A DNA stretch of 15,544 bases from Bacteroidota bacterium (GCA_947462425.1 CANHPI010000019.1:1-15544), one strand, 5' to 3'. Positions 6,531 to 14,626 are shown, numbered from the stretch's first letter. Notes: a model not told the origin generated them from the sequence alone. A program made the numbers and translations.

Positions 6531-8558
6531 ATGAAAAAACAATTACTTTTTGGTTTTGCTGCTTTTGCTTCCATGGCGATTACAGCCCAAAACAATAGCA
6601 GATTTGCTATCAATCCTAAGGCAAAAAAAATGGTGACACATAAACCGTATTCAACATCTGAAGTTACTAATAGCCAATATTTGTCAGTTTCAACTGCTAA
6701 TGTTAACAAAACAGCATCTGCTGCAAAGCGTATTGGTGGTTCTGTAAACTCAATAGGTGTTCAAAATACAGCAGGTCGCGCTTTAACTTATAATGCATCT
6801 ATTAATACTATCGGTATGATAATCAGAAAGCAGGCAGGTTGGACAGGTGTAACTGGTGGTAACTCAGGAACGATGGCTTATGCTTATAGTTCAAATGCTG
6901 GTGCAAGTTGGGATTCTACTATTTTAGTTGCTAGTTCTACAAAATTAATGCGTCATCCTGGAGGTACAATTTTTAATCCTGCTGGTAACACTAATCCTGC
7001 TAATGCTTATATTGTAGGTTCAGGGCCTTGGCATCCAGGTTCTAGTTGGCAAGGAAACTTTTTTGCATCTAAGCAATTAACTTTTCCGGGTAGTAATTCA
7101 ACAGGATCTGCGATTTTTCCTGATAATTTAAATTTAGCTCTAACTCCGGGCCAAATTAAACAAGATTTTGCTCGTACAGATATGCAGAATACTACAGATG
7201 GTAAAATACATGTATTAGGCGAATTAATTGCGAATATTAATGATGTTTCATCTAATGCGGCTTATGGGTGGAGAGGAGTTGCACTTAATTATGGTACATT
7301 TAATGCAGGTTCATTTACATGGACAGTAGATTCGTTAAAACCAAACTTCAAATTAGATGGGGCTGGTGACGCAAATGGATCTACTCAATCTAATCAAGCT
7401 TGGAGTGAAGATGGAACTATTGGTTACGTTGTTTTTACAGGAGTTGATGCTAATGCAGTTGCTGGTACTTCAATGAATACTTTTCAACCTTATGTTTATA
7501 AAACTACAAATAGTGGCGCTTCTTGGTTTCGTTATGCTCCTTTATATGACTTTAATACAATCCCATCTATATCAGATAGACTTTACATTGCAAATGGTCC
7601 TATAGCTAAAGCATTTGTATCTGTTGGTGAAGGTTCTTCTGCTACAGTTGATGCAAGTGGTAATTTGCATTTTTTAGCAACTTTTACATCAGCATATTCT
7701 GATAATATTGATAGCTTAGGTTACACTATTAGCCCAAATTATAACTATTTCTGGAATTATATTACAGATTTTAGTACAACTTCTAATGGTGGATGGTGTG
7801 CTTTTGTAGTAGATTCGCTAAGCACCGAAGGTCCTACTGCAGCTGAAACTAATTGGTTAGGTGGCGCAAGCGGAGCATTAGCGTATGATGCTCGTTTACA
7901 AATTTCAAGAAGTACTGATGGAATGAAATTAGTTTATAGTTGGGTAGATAGTGATACTTTAATCACTAGCAGTCATTTTAATACTCAACCTAATATTCGT
8001 ATGAAGGGTTACGATTTAGCTACAAACAAGATGACTGCAACTAAGGATATGTCAACTGGTAAAGCTGGTGCTGATTATAATTCTTTTTGGTTTTTATCTT
8101 CTCCAATAATTGCTAATCCTGTAGCTGGTACTTGGCAAGTCCCTACAATATATACTGCTAGTGATGATGGTACATTAATTCCTGATAATCCTGTAAGTTA
8201 CTATTATATGGATGATAATACATTTTCATCAGCAGATTTTAATACATTATATATTGGTGGATGCACTCCAACTGGAATTAAACAACAAGCAAATACTACA
8301 TTCGAAAATATGAATTTTTACCCTAATCCAGCTTCATCCAATGGTACAATTGATGTGCAATTAAATGAAACTGCTAAATTAGATATTACAATTCTTAATT
8401 CAGTTGGACAATCAGTTTTTGCTACTTCTGTTTCTGGAAATATTGGAAGTAATAAAGTTAACGTTAACTTAAGTTCATTAAGTTCAGGTTTATATTTCTA
8501 TCAAGTTAAAATTGATAACAGTAAAGCTGTTACAAAGAAATTTGCAGTAGAAAAATAA
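6531..8558 (+). CDS. T9SS-exported Asp-box beta-propeller protein, copy 3
   Basis: This 675-residue protein starts at the ATG at 6531. The in-frame ATG at 6501 is rejected: it lies in the conserved leader, adds ten residues before a good signal peptide (MKKQLLFGF...TAQ), and leaves little room after the -7 box. Asp-boxes SSNAGASW (120-127) and TTNSGASW (325-332) occupy the same places as in the protein at 2189, and most of the two sequences align end to end. The T9SS sorting domain is at 596-675. The clearest differences from copy 1 are at about residues 225-240 (GELIANINDVSSNAAYGW against GGLYGDINASTTAGQAF) and in the stretch around 455-490. A surface or secreted role is expected, with ligand unknown. 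Its terminator differs from the one shared by the first two genes, so the end of the array lies here. Confidence 0.88.
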   Translation: MKKQLLFGFAAFASMAITAQNNSRFAINPKAKKMVTHKPYSTSEVTNSQYLSVSTANVNKTASAAKRIGGSVNSIGVQNTAGRALTYNASINTIGMIIRKQAGWTGVTGGNSGTMAYAYSSNAGASWDSTILVASSTKLMRHPGGTIFNPAGNTNPANAYIVGSGPWHPGSSWQGNFFASKQLTFPGSNSTGSAIFPDNLNLALTPGQIKQDFARTDMQNTTDGKIHVLGELIANINDVSSNAAYGWRGVALNYGTFNAGSFTWTVDSLKPNFKLDGAGDANGSTQSNQAWSEDGTIGYVVFTGVDANAVAGTSMNTFQPYVYKTTNSGASWFRYAPLYDFNTIPSISDRLYIANGPIAKAFVSVGEGSSATVDASGNLHFLATFTSAYSDNIDSLGYTISPNYNYFWNYITDFSTTSNGGWCAFVVDSLSTEGPTAAETNWLGGASGALAYDARLQISRSTDGMKLVYSWVDSDTLITSSHFNTQPNIRMKGYDLATNKMTATKDMSTGKAGADYNSFWFLSSPIIANPVAGTWQVPTIYTASDDGTLIPDNPVSYYYMDDNTFSSADFNTLYIGGCTPTGIKQQANTTFENMNFYPNPASSNGTIDVQLNETAKLDITILNSVGQSVFATSVSGNIGSNKVNVNLSSLSSGLYFYQVKIDNSKAVTKKFAVEK

Positions 8559-8578
8559 TACGTAAGTTATATTACACT

Positions 8579-8614
8579 AAAATAGTTGCCAATATTTTGG
8601 CAACTATTTTTTTT
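8579..8614 (+). terminator. Rho-independent terminator of propeller gene 3
   Basis: A perfect 14-bp stem (AAAATAGTTGCCAA with its complement), loop TATT and a run of eight T. It is unrelated in sequence to the terminators at 4228 and 6362. Confidence 0.94.
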
Positions 8615-8657
8615 GTAAAAAAACGAGTGATTTTCTTTTTTTGAAGAAAAAAAATTA

Positions 8658-8665
8658 TATCTTTG
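8658..8665 (+). promoter_or_regulatory. -7 promoter box of tRNA-Pro
   Basis: TATCTTTG followed by CA matches TAnnTTTG exactly and begins 55 bases before the tRNA 5' end. A TTG at 8641-8643 is the only -33 candidate, but its spacing of 14 bases is short. Confidence 0.65.
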
Positions 8666-8712
8666 CACTCTAATTTTTACAAATCGATATTTATTATCTA
8701 TTTTTGAAAATT

Positions 8713-8786
8713 CGGGGTGTAGCGTAGCCCGGTATCGCGCCACGTTTGGGACGTGGAGGCCGTCAGTTCGAATCTGGCCACCCCGA
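8713..8786 (+). tRNA. tRNA-Pro (anticodon TGG)
   Basis: The acceptor arms CGGGGTG and CACCCCG pair perfectly, with discriminator A at 8786. The anticodon stem CCACG/CGTGG encloses TTTGGGA, giving anticodon TGG (reads CCN proline codons, mainly CCA/CCG). The T-arm is GTCAG-TTCGAAT-CTGGC, with one wobble pair. The D-stem is three pairs plus a T-T apposition. CCA is not encoded (CAA follows the discriminator), so CCA must be added by the nucleotidyltransferase. The gene stands alone between its own promoter and terminator. Confidence 0.97.
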
Positions 8787-8787
8787 C

Positions 8788-8817
8788 AAAGCCTTTCAGA
8801 GATGAAAGGCTTTTTTT
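8788..8817 (+). terminator. Terminator of tRNA-Pro
   Basis: A perfect 11-bp stem AAAGCCTTTCA/TGAAAGGCTTT with GAGA loop and seven T. It starts one base after the discriminator-plus-C, so the primary transcript needs 3' trimming. Confidence 0.94.
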
Positions 8818-9028
8818 ATTTTAAAAAAAAGGTAGATTTATAATAGTAAATTTTAATTTATTTCATGATTTTAAAATAATTTATTAAAAAAAAATTAAAC
8901 AATCTGATTCTCTTTAAATATTTTTCACTTCTGAATACCTTGTAAATACTATTAATTTTACTAATGCTACAAATTATAGCAATCAGTTGCTTGAATTTTG
9001 AGTTAGATTTGTAAAGAATTAGAGAATG
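8818..9028 (+). other. AT-rich spacer before recA
   Basis: This stretch holds no coding frame or RNA gene that I can recognise. It contains an isolated exact -7 match, TAGATTTG at 9004-9011, which could be a second, more distal recA promoter; the TTG before it is 14 bases away, which is short. No recognisable SOS (LexA-type) palindrome was seen. Confidence 0.5.
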
Positions 9029-9057
9029 TTGCAAACTTACTAACGACTCTAAATTTG
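9029..9057 (+). promoter_or_regulatory. Promoter of recA
   Basis: TTG at 9029-9031, an 18-base spacer, and TAAATTTG at 9050-9057, an exact TAnnTTTG. The box begins 42 bases before the recA ATG, leaving a leader of roughly 25-30 bases. This is the best-formed promoter in the window. Confidence 0.72.
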
Positions 9058-9091
9058 AAAATTGTAACTTAAAACTATAAACATAAATATC

Positions 9092-10141
9092 ATGGCAAAA
9101 AAAACGGATGACACTATTGAAACTGTAGATAGAAATGCAATAGGTAGCGAAAAATTAAAAGCACTACAATTAACTTTAGATAAGTTAGAAAAAACTTATG
9201 GTAAAGGAACGATTATGAAATTAGGCGATTCAGTTGTTGAACCTATGGACTCAATTTCAACTGGTTCATTAGGCTTAAACATTGCTTTAGGTATTGGTGG
9301 ATTGCCTAGAGGAAGAGTGGTTGAAATATATGGTCCTGAATCTTCAGGAAAAACAACATTAGCTATTCATGCCATTGCAAGTGTTCAACGTGCTGGTGGA
9401 ATTGCAGCTATTATTGATGCAGAACATGCATTTGATCGTTTTTATGCTGAAAAATTAGGTGTAGATACAAAAAGCTTATTAATATCTCAACCAGATAACG
9501 GAGAACAAGCTTTAGAAATTGCTGATAATTTAATTCGTTCTGGTGCTGTTGATTTAGTAGTTATAGATTCAGTTGCGGCATTAACACCAAAAGCAGAAAT
9601 TGAAGGTGAAATGGGTGACAGCAGAATGGGCTTACAAGCTCGCTTAATGAGTCAGGCATTACGTAAATTAACAGGCACCATTAATAAAACAGGCTGTTGC
9701 TGTATTTTCATCAATCAATTACGTGAAAAAATTGGGGTCATGTTTGGTAATCCTGAAACAACTACCGGTGGAAACGCTCTTAAATTTTACGCATCTGTAC
9801 GTTTAGATATTAGAAGAATTAGCCAAATTAAAGATGGAGATGTTGTTACGGGAAATAGAACTCGTGTAAAAGTTATTAAAAATAAACTTGCTCCTCCTTT
9901 CCGCATGGCTGAATTTGATATTGTTTTTGGAGAAGGAATTAGTAAAGTTGGAGAAATAATTGACATTGGTGTTGATAAAGGGATCATTAAAAAAAGCGGT
10001 TCATGGTTTAGTTATGACGATACTAAATTAGGACAAGGTAGAGATTCTGTGAAATCTATTTTTGCTGAAAATCCTGATTTAGCGCAGGAAATTGAAGATA
10101 AAATTATCGCCGTTTTAAAAGAAGAAGCCGCAAACGCATAA
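9092..10141 (+). CDS. recA: Recombinase RecA
   Basis: RecA forms ATP-dependent filaments on single-stranded DNA for homologous recombination and repair, and acts as co-protease in SOS-type responses. The 349-residue length is typical. Walker A GPESSGKT is at 81-88, the catalytic glutamate region DAEHAFD at 109-115, Walker B LVVIDS at 155-160, and loop L1 at about [10 protein letters not shown] (171-180). The L2/allosteric region [36 protein letters not shown] starts at about 207. The C-terminus is acidic and helical ([17 protein letters not shown]), as in other bacterial RecAs. GCCC at 201-204, just before the L2 region, is a small oddity. The gene is monocistronic, with a clear promoter and terminator. 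No intein or frameshift is present. recX is not adjacent. Confidence 0.99.
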   Translation: MAKKTDDTIETVDRNAIGSEKLKALQLTLDKLEKTYGKGTIMKLGDSVVEPMDSISTGSLGLNIALGIGGLPRGRVVEIYGPESSGKTTLAIHAIASVQRAGGIAAIIDAEHAFDRFYAEKLGVDTKSLLISQPDNGEQALEIADNLIRSGAVDLVVIDSVAALTPKAEIEGEMGDSRMGLQARLMSQALRKLTGTINKTGCCCIFINQLREKIGVMFGNPETTTGGNALKFYASVRLDIRRISQIKDGDVVTGNRTRVKVIKNKLAPPFRMAEFDIVFGEGISKVGEIIDIGVDKGIIKKSGSWFSYDDTKLGQGRDSVKSIFAENPDLAQEIEDKIIAVLKEEAANA

Positions 10142-10160
10142 GTTCTTTAAGATTTTTGTT

Positions 10161-10204
10161 ATAAGAAATCCATCAGTTGTTAAACTGATGGATTTCTTAT
10201 TTTA
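10161..10204 (+). terminator. Terminator of recA
   Basis: A perfect 18-bp stem (ATAAGAAATCCATCAGTT and its complement), GTTA loop, then TTTT. It is the longest hairpin in the window. The run of A before the stem means it could also work in the reverse direction, though no reverse-strand gene needs it. Confidence 0.92.
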
Positions 10205-10285
10205 TTAAGTTATGTAATTTTAAAAATAAAGAATCATATCTTTTTTTTATAAATTTTTAGGTGTTTTTTCAATATCTTTATCTTA

Positions 10286-12070
10286 ATGAAGAATATTGTT
10301 TTGTTTTTTATTTGCATATTTCCTGTTTTGTGTTCTTCGCAAATCAACTCCGTTATTATAGGCCCTTATCTTCAACAAACTGGTCCAACCTCTACTTTTG
10401 TTTCTTGGAAAACTAGTTTATTAAGTAACTCTAAAGTTGTTTTTGGTATCTCCAAAAGTAATTTATCATTTATTTCATATTTAAATAATCTCGACACTAA
10501 TCATTGCAACCTACTTTCTGGTTTAACACCAAATACTAAGTATTATTATTTGATCAATCAAAACAACACACAAATGAGCACCGATACTTTTTATTTTTAT
10601 ACAGCACCTCCTTTCGGCTCTGGTCAAAAAATAAGATTTTTAGCTTTAGGAGATTGTGGTACAGGTTACGATCAACAGTATAACGTTAAAAACGCTATTA
10701 ACTATTATAAAAAAAATAATTATATCAATGGTGTATTGCTTTTAGGTGATAATGCATATTATAACGGATTACATAGTGAGTATCAAAATGGTTTTTTTAA
10801 CCCCTATAAAACTGATTTTATTTTTAATAATACCTGTATTTATCCTTCACCCGGAAATCATGATTATGCAAACGATTACAACTTAACTCTTAGCCATCAA
10901 ATTCCTTATTACAAAATATTTAAGACCCCTCAAAACGCTGAATTAGGTGGTCTTCCATCTAATCATAAGGAATTTTATTCCTACAATTATGCAAATGCCC
11001 ATTTTATTTCACTTGATTCGTATGGTATAGAGATGGGAATGTATCATTTGTGGGATTCGCTTGGACCTCAGTATCAATGGTTAGAACAAGACTTGCAGCA
11101 GGATAAAAGTATGTGGAAGATTGTATATTTTCATCATCCTCCATTTACGATGGGAAGTCATAATTCTGATATTGAAGCTGATTTAGTTATTATTAGAAAA
11201 AATATTGCAAGATTATTAGAGAAATATGGTGTTGATTTAGTTATTAATGGTCATAGTCATAACTATGAGCGTTCATGGTTACAAAAAGGACATTACGATT
11301 TAGAATCAAGTTTTAATAAAACGTTACATACAATTGATAGTAGTAGTGCAAAATATGATGGCACCTTTAATTCTTGTCCATACAAAAAAGATACAACGGA
11401 TAATAAAGGAACTATATACGTTGTAGCTGGCGCATCAGGTAAGCTGGGTGCAACACAATCATCCTATCCTCATGATTCGAAATGTTTTTCAGATTCGCAA
11501 AAAGCGGGAGCTTTATTTTTGGAAATAGAAGCAAACAGATTGGATGCTTATTACTTAGAGGAAGATAGTTTGATTCATGATAAATTTACTATTCTAAAAA
11601 ATGTGAATCAGAATAAAAATATAAACACATATTCTAATCAATCAGTAGTTTTATCAGCATCATGGAATGGCACTTATAATTGGTCTAATAATAATTCTCA
11701 AACAAAATTTCAAATTATAACAAGCAGTAGTAGCAGTCAATATATAGTAAATGATTCCTTAAACTGTTTAGCTGATACTTTTAATTTGTTTATTACAAGT
11801 GTATTAGAAATTGATAATAACAAACATTTTATTGTGTATCCTAATCCGGTTAAACATATATTGCAGCTTAATTATTTGAATGTTAATGCCGAGTTAGAAT
11901 ACACAATTTCAAGTATTTCTGGACAATTTATCTGTTCTTCAAAAACAAGTTTCTTAAATGGAAAATCCGAAATCAATCTTTCTAATCTCTTATTAGCCAA
12001 TAGTTCATATTTTATTACTCTTAAATTTTCAGAAAAATCGGTTACAAAACCTTTTTTTATTGATAGATAA
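10286..12070 (+). CDS. Secreted purple-acid-phosphatase-like metallophosphoesterase with T9SS tail
   Basis: This 594-residue protein has a signal peptide (MKNIVLFFICIFPVLCSSQ). An N-terminal fibronectin-III-like domain of purple acid phosphatases follows (about 22-107, with GPYLQQTGPTSTFVSWKT and LTPNTKYYYLI). The binuclear metal site motifs then come in order: GDCGTG at 122-127, GDNAY at 154-158, GNHD at 190-193, HHPP at 283-286 and GHSHNYER at 322-329. It should hydrolyse phosphomonoesters or related substrates outside the cytoplasm, releasing phosphate; the substrate is unknown. Near 450-510 lies an Ig-like stretch (SVVLSASWNGTYNWSNNNSQTKF). The last ~75 residues, from VYPNP, form a diverged T9SS sorting domain ending KSVTKPFFIDR. 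A -7-like TATCTTTA lies at 10273-10280, so close to the ATG that a nearly leaderless transcript would result; this is weak. No terminator is seen before the next gene. Confidence 0.9.
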   Translation: MKNIVLFFICIFPVLCSSQINSVIIGPYLQQTGPTSTFVSWKTSLLSNSKVVFGISKSNLSFISYLNNLDTNHCNLLSGLTPNTKYYYLINQNNTQMSTDTFYFYTAPPFGSGQKIRFLALGDCGTGYDQQYNVKNAINYYKKNNYINGVLLLGDNAYYNGLHSEYQNGFFNPYKTDFIFNNTCIYPSPGNHDYANDYNLTLSHQIPYYKIFKTPQNAELGGLPSNHKEFYSYNYANAHFISLDSYGIEMGMYHLWDSLGPQYQWLEQDLQQDKSMWKIVYFHHPPFTMGSHNSDIEADLVIIRKNIARLLEKYGVDLVINGHSHNYERSWLQKGHYDLESSFNKTLHTIDSSSAKYDGTFNSCPYKKDTTDNKGTIYVVAGASGKLGATQSSYPHDSKCFSDSQKAGALFLEIEANRLDAYYLEEDSLIHDKFTILKNVNQNKNINTYSNQSVVLSASWNGTYNWSNNNSQTKFQIITSSSSSQYIVNDSLNCLADTFNLFITSVLEIDNNKHFIVYPNPVKHILQLNYLNVNAELEYTISSISGQFICSSKTSFLNGKSEINLSNLLLANSSYFITLKFSEKSVTKPFFIDR

Positions 12071-12072
12071 TG

Positions 12073-12080
12073 TAACTTTG
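12073..12080 (+). promoter_or_regulatory. Candidate -7 promoter box of the MORN_2 protein gene
   Basis: TAACTTTG is an exact TAnnTTTG match starting two bases after the phosphatase stop and 42 bases before the next ATG, the same distance as in recA. No TTG is found at the proper -33 distance. Confidence 0.5.
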
Positions 12081-12114
12081 GCCTTATAATAAGTTATTAA
12101 TCAAAATCAATTTT

Positions 12115-12915
12115 ATGCATAAATATATTTGTTTCATTTTTTCTTTATTGATAGGTGTTTTAAGTTATGCTCAAACACAAACTGATGCTGCTGGAAAAAA
12201 GCAAGGTTATTGGAAAAAAACAGATGTTAAAACTAAGAAATTAATTTATGAAGGATTATTTAAAGATGATAAACCTCAGGGAGTTTTTAAATACTATTAT
12301 CCTCACGATACAGTAAAAGCAATTATGAATTTTAAACAAGATGGAAAATACGCATATTCAACTTTGTTTCATCCAACAGGTAAAAAAATGGCATATGGCA
12401 AATATATTGGAGAAGATAAGGATTCCGTATGGACTTATTACGATGAGAAATCCATAATGATTTCTAAAGAATCTTATGTAAAAGGAAAGAAAGACGGAAT
12501 GGAATACGTTTATTTTCCGGATGGTATTGTTAGTGAAGAACGAAAATACAAAATGGGCAAAATGGATGGGCCTTATAAATTGTATTATGACAAAACTTTA
12601 GTTAAAAGTGAAGGTGTATATGTCGATGGAAAATTAGAAGGAAAAAATGCATTTTATTATCCTAATAATGTTTCAGCTGCTGTTGGTTATTATAAAAATG
12701 GAACAAAAATTGGACCTTGGCTTTACCGGGACAAAAATGGTAAAATTACAGAAAGAGAATTGTATAAACCAGGCGGTAAATTAGCATCAGCAAAAGAAAC
12801 CGAGGAGTTTTTTAATAAAAATAAAAATTCTGAAGATAAATTAAAGTCTGCTGAAACTAAAACAACTACAGCAAAACCAAAGCCTACAAATGTTAAGCCT
12901 AAAGCAACAAAGTAG
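12115..12915 (+). CDS. Secreted MORN_2/YwqK-type repeat protein
   Basis: The 266-residue protein begins with a signal peptide (MHKYICFIF...SYA, cleavage near residue 19). From about residue 27 it consists of roughly seven repeats of 20-25 residues of the MORN_2 type: GKKQGYW, DKPQGVFKYYYP, GKKDGMEYVYFPDG, GKMDGPYKLYYD, GKLEGKNAFYYPNN and GTKIGPWLYRDKNG. Databases often name such proteins 'toxin-antitoxin system YwqK family antitoxin', but nothing here supports a toxin-antitoxin role; in Bacteroidota they are commonly exported proteins of unknown function. The last ~45 residues are a low-complexity Lys/Thr/Pro/Glu tail (AKPKPTNVKPKATK) with no T9SS domain, so a periplasmic location is likely. 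It follows the phosphatase by 44 bases, with a -7 box in the gap, and no terminator is seen before mnmA. Confidence 0.82.
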   Translation: MHKYICFIFSLLIGVLSYAQTQTDAAGKKQGYWKKTDVKTKKLIYEGLFKDDKPQGVFKYYYPHDTVKAIMNFKQDGKYAYSTLFHPTGKKMAYGKYIGEDKDSVWTYYDEKSIMISKESYVKGKKDGMEYVYFPDGIVSEERKYKMGKMDGPYKLYYDKTLVKSEGVYVDGKLEGKNAFYYPNNVSAAVGYYKNGTKIGPWLYRDKNGKITERELYKPGGKLASAKETEEFFNKNKNSEDKLKSAETKTTTAKPKPTNVKPKATK

Positions 12916-13007
12916 TTTAAAAAATAATTTAATGATACGCAAATAATTGCTTTATATCCTGTGTGAAAACTCAGTGTAATTTGCGATTAAATTAAGAAGA
13001 ATAAAAC

Positions 13008-14111
13008 ATGAGTAAACACGGAAAAGTATTAGTGGCAATGAGCGGAGGAATTGATAGTTCGGTTGCTGCTATGATGTTACATGAACAAGGTTACGAAGTT
13101 ATTGGAATTACCATGAAAACATGGGATTACGAAACTTCAGGTAGTACAAAAAAAGAAACAGGATGTTGCAGTTTAGATAGTATTAATGATGCTCGCTCAA
13201 TGGCAGTAACATTTGGTTTTCCTCATTATATATTAGATATCAGGGCTGAATTTGGAGATCATATTATCAATAATTTTGTTGAAGAATACTTAGCAGGGCG
13301 TACACCAAACCCCTGTGTATTATGCAATACGCATATTAAATGGGAAGCATTATTAAAACGAGCAGATATGTTAGATTGCGAATTTATTGCAACTGGGCAT
13401 TATGCCCAAATTCGCGAAGAAAATAATCGCAAAGTTATTTTTAAAGGGATTGATCAAACTAAAGATCAAACTTATGTGCTATGGGGCTTGGGACAAGATA
13501 GTTTAAAACGAACCATGTTTCCATTAGGTAAATTCAAAAAACCGGAAATAAAACAAATGGCAAAAGATGCCGGCTTTATAGATTTAGCAAATAAAAGCGA
13601 GAGTTACGATATTTGTTTTGTTCCTGATAATGATTACCGTTCGTTTTTAAAACATCGCTTACCAAATTTAGAGGCAAGTGTTGAAGGAGGTAATTATTTA
13701 TATAAAGGAAAAAAAGTTGGTACGCATCGTGGGTATCCTTTTTACACAATTGGCCAGCGTAAAGGTTTAGATTTAGCAATGGGAGAACCTGTATTTGTTA
13801 AGGAAATTATACCCGAAACAAATACGGTTGTATTGGGCGATTTAGATGATTTAAAAGAAATGGAAATTAATGTGCGTGATTTTAATTTAATTAAATACGA
13901 ATCGTTGCCTCAAGATTACGTGGCCTTAACAAAAATCCGTTATAAAGATTCAGGGCGTTTAAGCACTATTAATACAATTGATAATAAATTGAATATTGTT
14001 TTTCATGAATCAGCTACTGGCATTGCACCTGGTCAAAGTGCTGTAATTTACGAAGGTGATGACTTAATTGGTGGTGGTTTTATTGACAGAAAACCATTAA
14101 TTAGTTTATAG
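13008..14111 (+). CDS. mnmA: tRNA-specific 2-thiouridylase MnmA
   Basis: MnmA uses ATP to adenylate U34 of tRNAs for Lys, Glu and Gln and then inserts sulfur received as persulfide, forming the 2-thio group of mnm5s2U. The 367 residues are the normal length. The N-terminal PP-loop is SGGIDSS at 12-18. Catalytic Cys103 lies in NPCVLCN, and the second essential cysteine, Cys203, in SYDICF. ATGHYA is at 128-133, and FYTIGQRKGL introduces the central domain. C-terminal beta-barrel signature: GIAPGQSAVIYEGDDLIGGGFI. The ATG at 13008 gives the expected short lead before the PP-loop. The cytoplasmic protein has no functional link to its neighbours. No good TAnnTTTG box is seen in the 92-base gap upstream, so its promoter is unresolved and read-through from 12115 is possible. 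Confidence 0.98.
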   Translation: MSKHGKVLVAMSGGIDSSVAAMMLHEQGYEVIGITMKTWDYETSGSTKKETGCCSLDSINDARSMAVTFGFPHYILDIRAEFGDHIINNFVEEYLAGRTPNPCVLCNTHIKWEALLKRADMLDCEFIATGHYAQIREENNRKVIFKGIDQTKDQTYVLWGLGQDSLKRTMFPLGKFKKPEIKQMAKDAGFIDLANKSESYDICFVPDNDYRSFLKHRLPNLEASVEGGNYLYKGKKVGTHRGYPFYTIGQRKGLDLAMGEPVFVKEIIPETNTVVLGDLDDLKEMEINVRDFNLIKYESLPQDYVALTKIRYKDSGRLSTINTIDNKLNIVFHESATGIAPGQSAVIYEGDDLIGGGFIDRKPLISL

Positions 14112-14134
14112 CATATTTTATTATAATTTAAATT

Positions 14135-14171
14135 TAACCCATCTGAAGAAATTTTGGTGGGTTATTTATTT
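14135..14171 (+). terminator. Probable terminator of mnmA
   Basis: Stem TAACCCATC pairs with GGTGGGTTA (one wobble) around a 12-base loop, followed by TTTATTTT. It lies 24 bases after the stop. The T tract is interrupted and the loop is large, so this is weaker than the other terminators. Confidence 0.65.
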
Positions 14172-14329
14172 TCCAAATTTATCCCAAAACCAACCACTTG
14201 TAAGTAAAACCTAGCCAGTTAACAATTAGCATAAACCTTTAGAGTTTGTGGCGGTATAATTGTATAGAATTGAATAAGAATCTAAATTTTATACCATACC
14301 ATAACTTAATCTAATAAAAACTAATCGTT

Positions 14330-14539
14330 ATGAAAACTTTAAATTTAAAATCAAAAGACAACAAAATAAGCATTATCGTTTGCATCATTTTGTTAGCCAT
14401 CCATTCCTCAGTTTTTTCTCAAAATAAATTAATGACTTTACCATCTTCAATTAATTTGCATTTTGCATTGCCGATTATTGCTGTGCTATGCTTATTTACC
14501 TTTTTATTATTTGCTTTTATGAAGCAAAAAAATCATTAA
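14330..14539 (+). CDS. Small membrane or secreted protein, unknown function
   Basis: This 69-residue protein is not recognised. The N-terminus is a basic segment (MKTLNLKSKDNK) followed by a hydrophobic run and SSVFSQ, resembling a cleavable signal peptide ending near residue 31; otherwise it would be a membrane anchor. A second hydrophobic segment (about 46-64, ALPIIAVLCLFTFLLFAF) ends in a basic tail, KQKNH. If the signal is cleaved, a ~38-residue single-span protein with its C-terminus inside remains. The start is the only ATG giving both segments, and a plausible hairpin follows the stop. It stands alone between mnmA and the convergent regulator gene. The coding call rests on this composition and on the signal-like start, not on homology. 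Confidence 0.6.
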   Translation: MKTLNLKSKDNKISIIVCIILLAIHSSVFSQNKLMTLPSSINLHFALPIIAVLCLFTFLLFAFMKQKNH

Positions 14540-14573
14540 AAATTGTTTGTTGTTTTAGTTTGTTTGTGTTTGA

Positions 14574-14605
14574 AAGTTCAGTTGAAAGTGATTTCAACTG
14601 AACTT
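14574..14605. terminator. Hairpin between convergent genes, possibly a bidirectional terminator
   Basis: A perfect 14-bp stem (AAGTTCAGTTGAAA with its complement) with GTGA loop lies between the small ORF (ends 14539) and the TetR gene (ends 14627 on the opposite strand). T tracts are short on both sides (CTTATTT on the plus strand, TTTC on the minus strand), so efficiency is uncertain. Confidence 0.7.
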
Positions 14606-14626
14606 CTTATTTGGTATAAATGTAAA

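Larger units (their letters stand above)
6362..6547 (+). repeat. Direct repeat, copy B: terminator, spacer, promoter and signal-peptide start
   Basis: Second copy of the segment at 4228-4412, to the right of the middle propeller gene. It aligns from the terminator hairpin through the promoter to the first 17 coding bases of the next gene, with small indels (for example one base fewer in the T/A run before AGTTTG). Confidence 0.85.

Noticed and set aside
6437..6709. Reverse-strand open frame covering the start of propeller gene 3
   Set aside because: It overlaps the conserved promoter and signal-peptide region, and its hydrophobic look comes from the complementary signal-peptide codons.
8818..9091. 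SOS box upstream of recA
   Set aside because: No LexA-type palindrome of either the CTG-N10-CAG or GAAC-N4-GTTC kind was seen.
9692..9706. Run of three cysteines (GCCC) in RecA
   Set aside because: Unusual to the eye, but it lies in a strand where RecA tolerates small residues; similar cysteine pairs or triplets occur, as far as I recall, in other Bacteroidota RecAs.
12938..12985. Inverted repeat CGCAAAT/ATTTGCG before mnmA
   Set aside because: Arms are only 7 bases with a 34-base gap in AT-rich DNA, which is easily found by chance. There is no riboswitch-like or terminator context.
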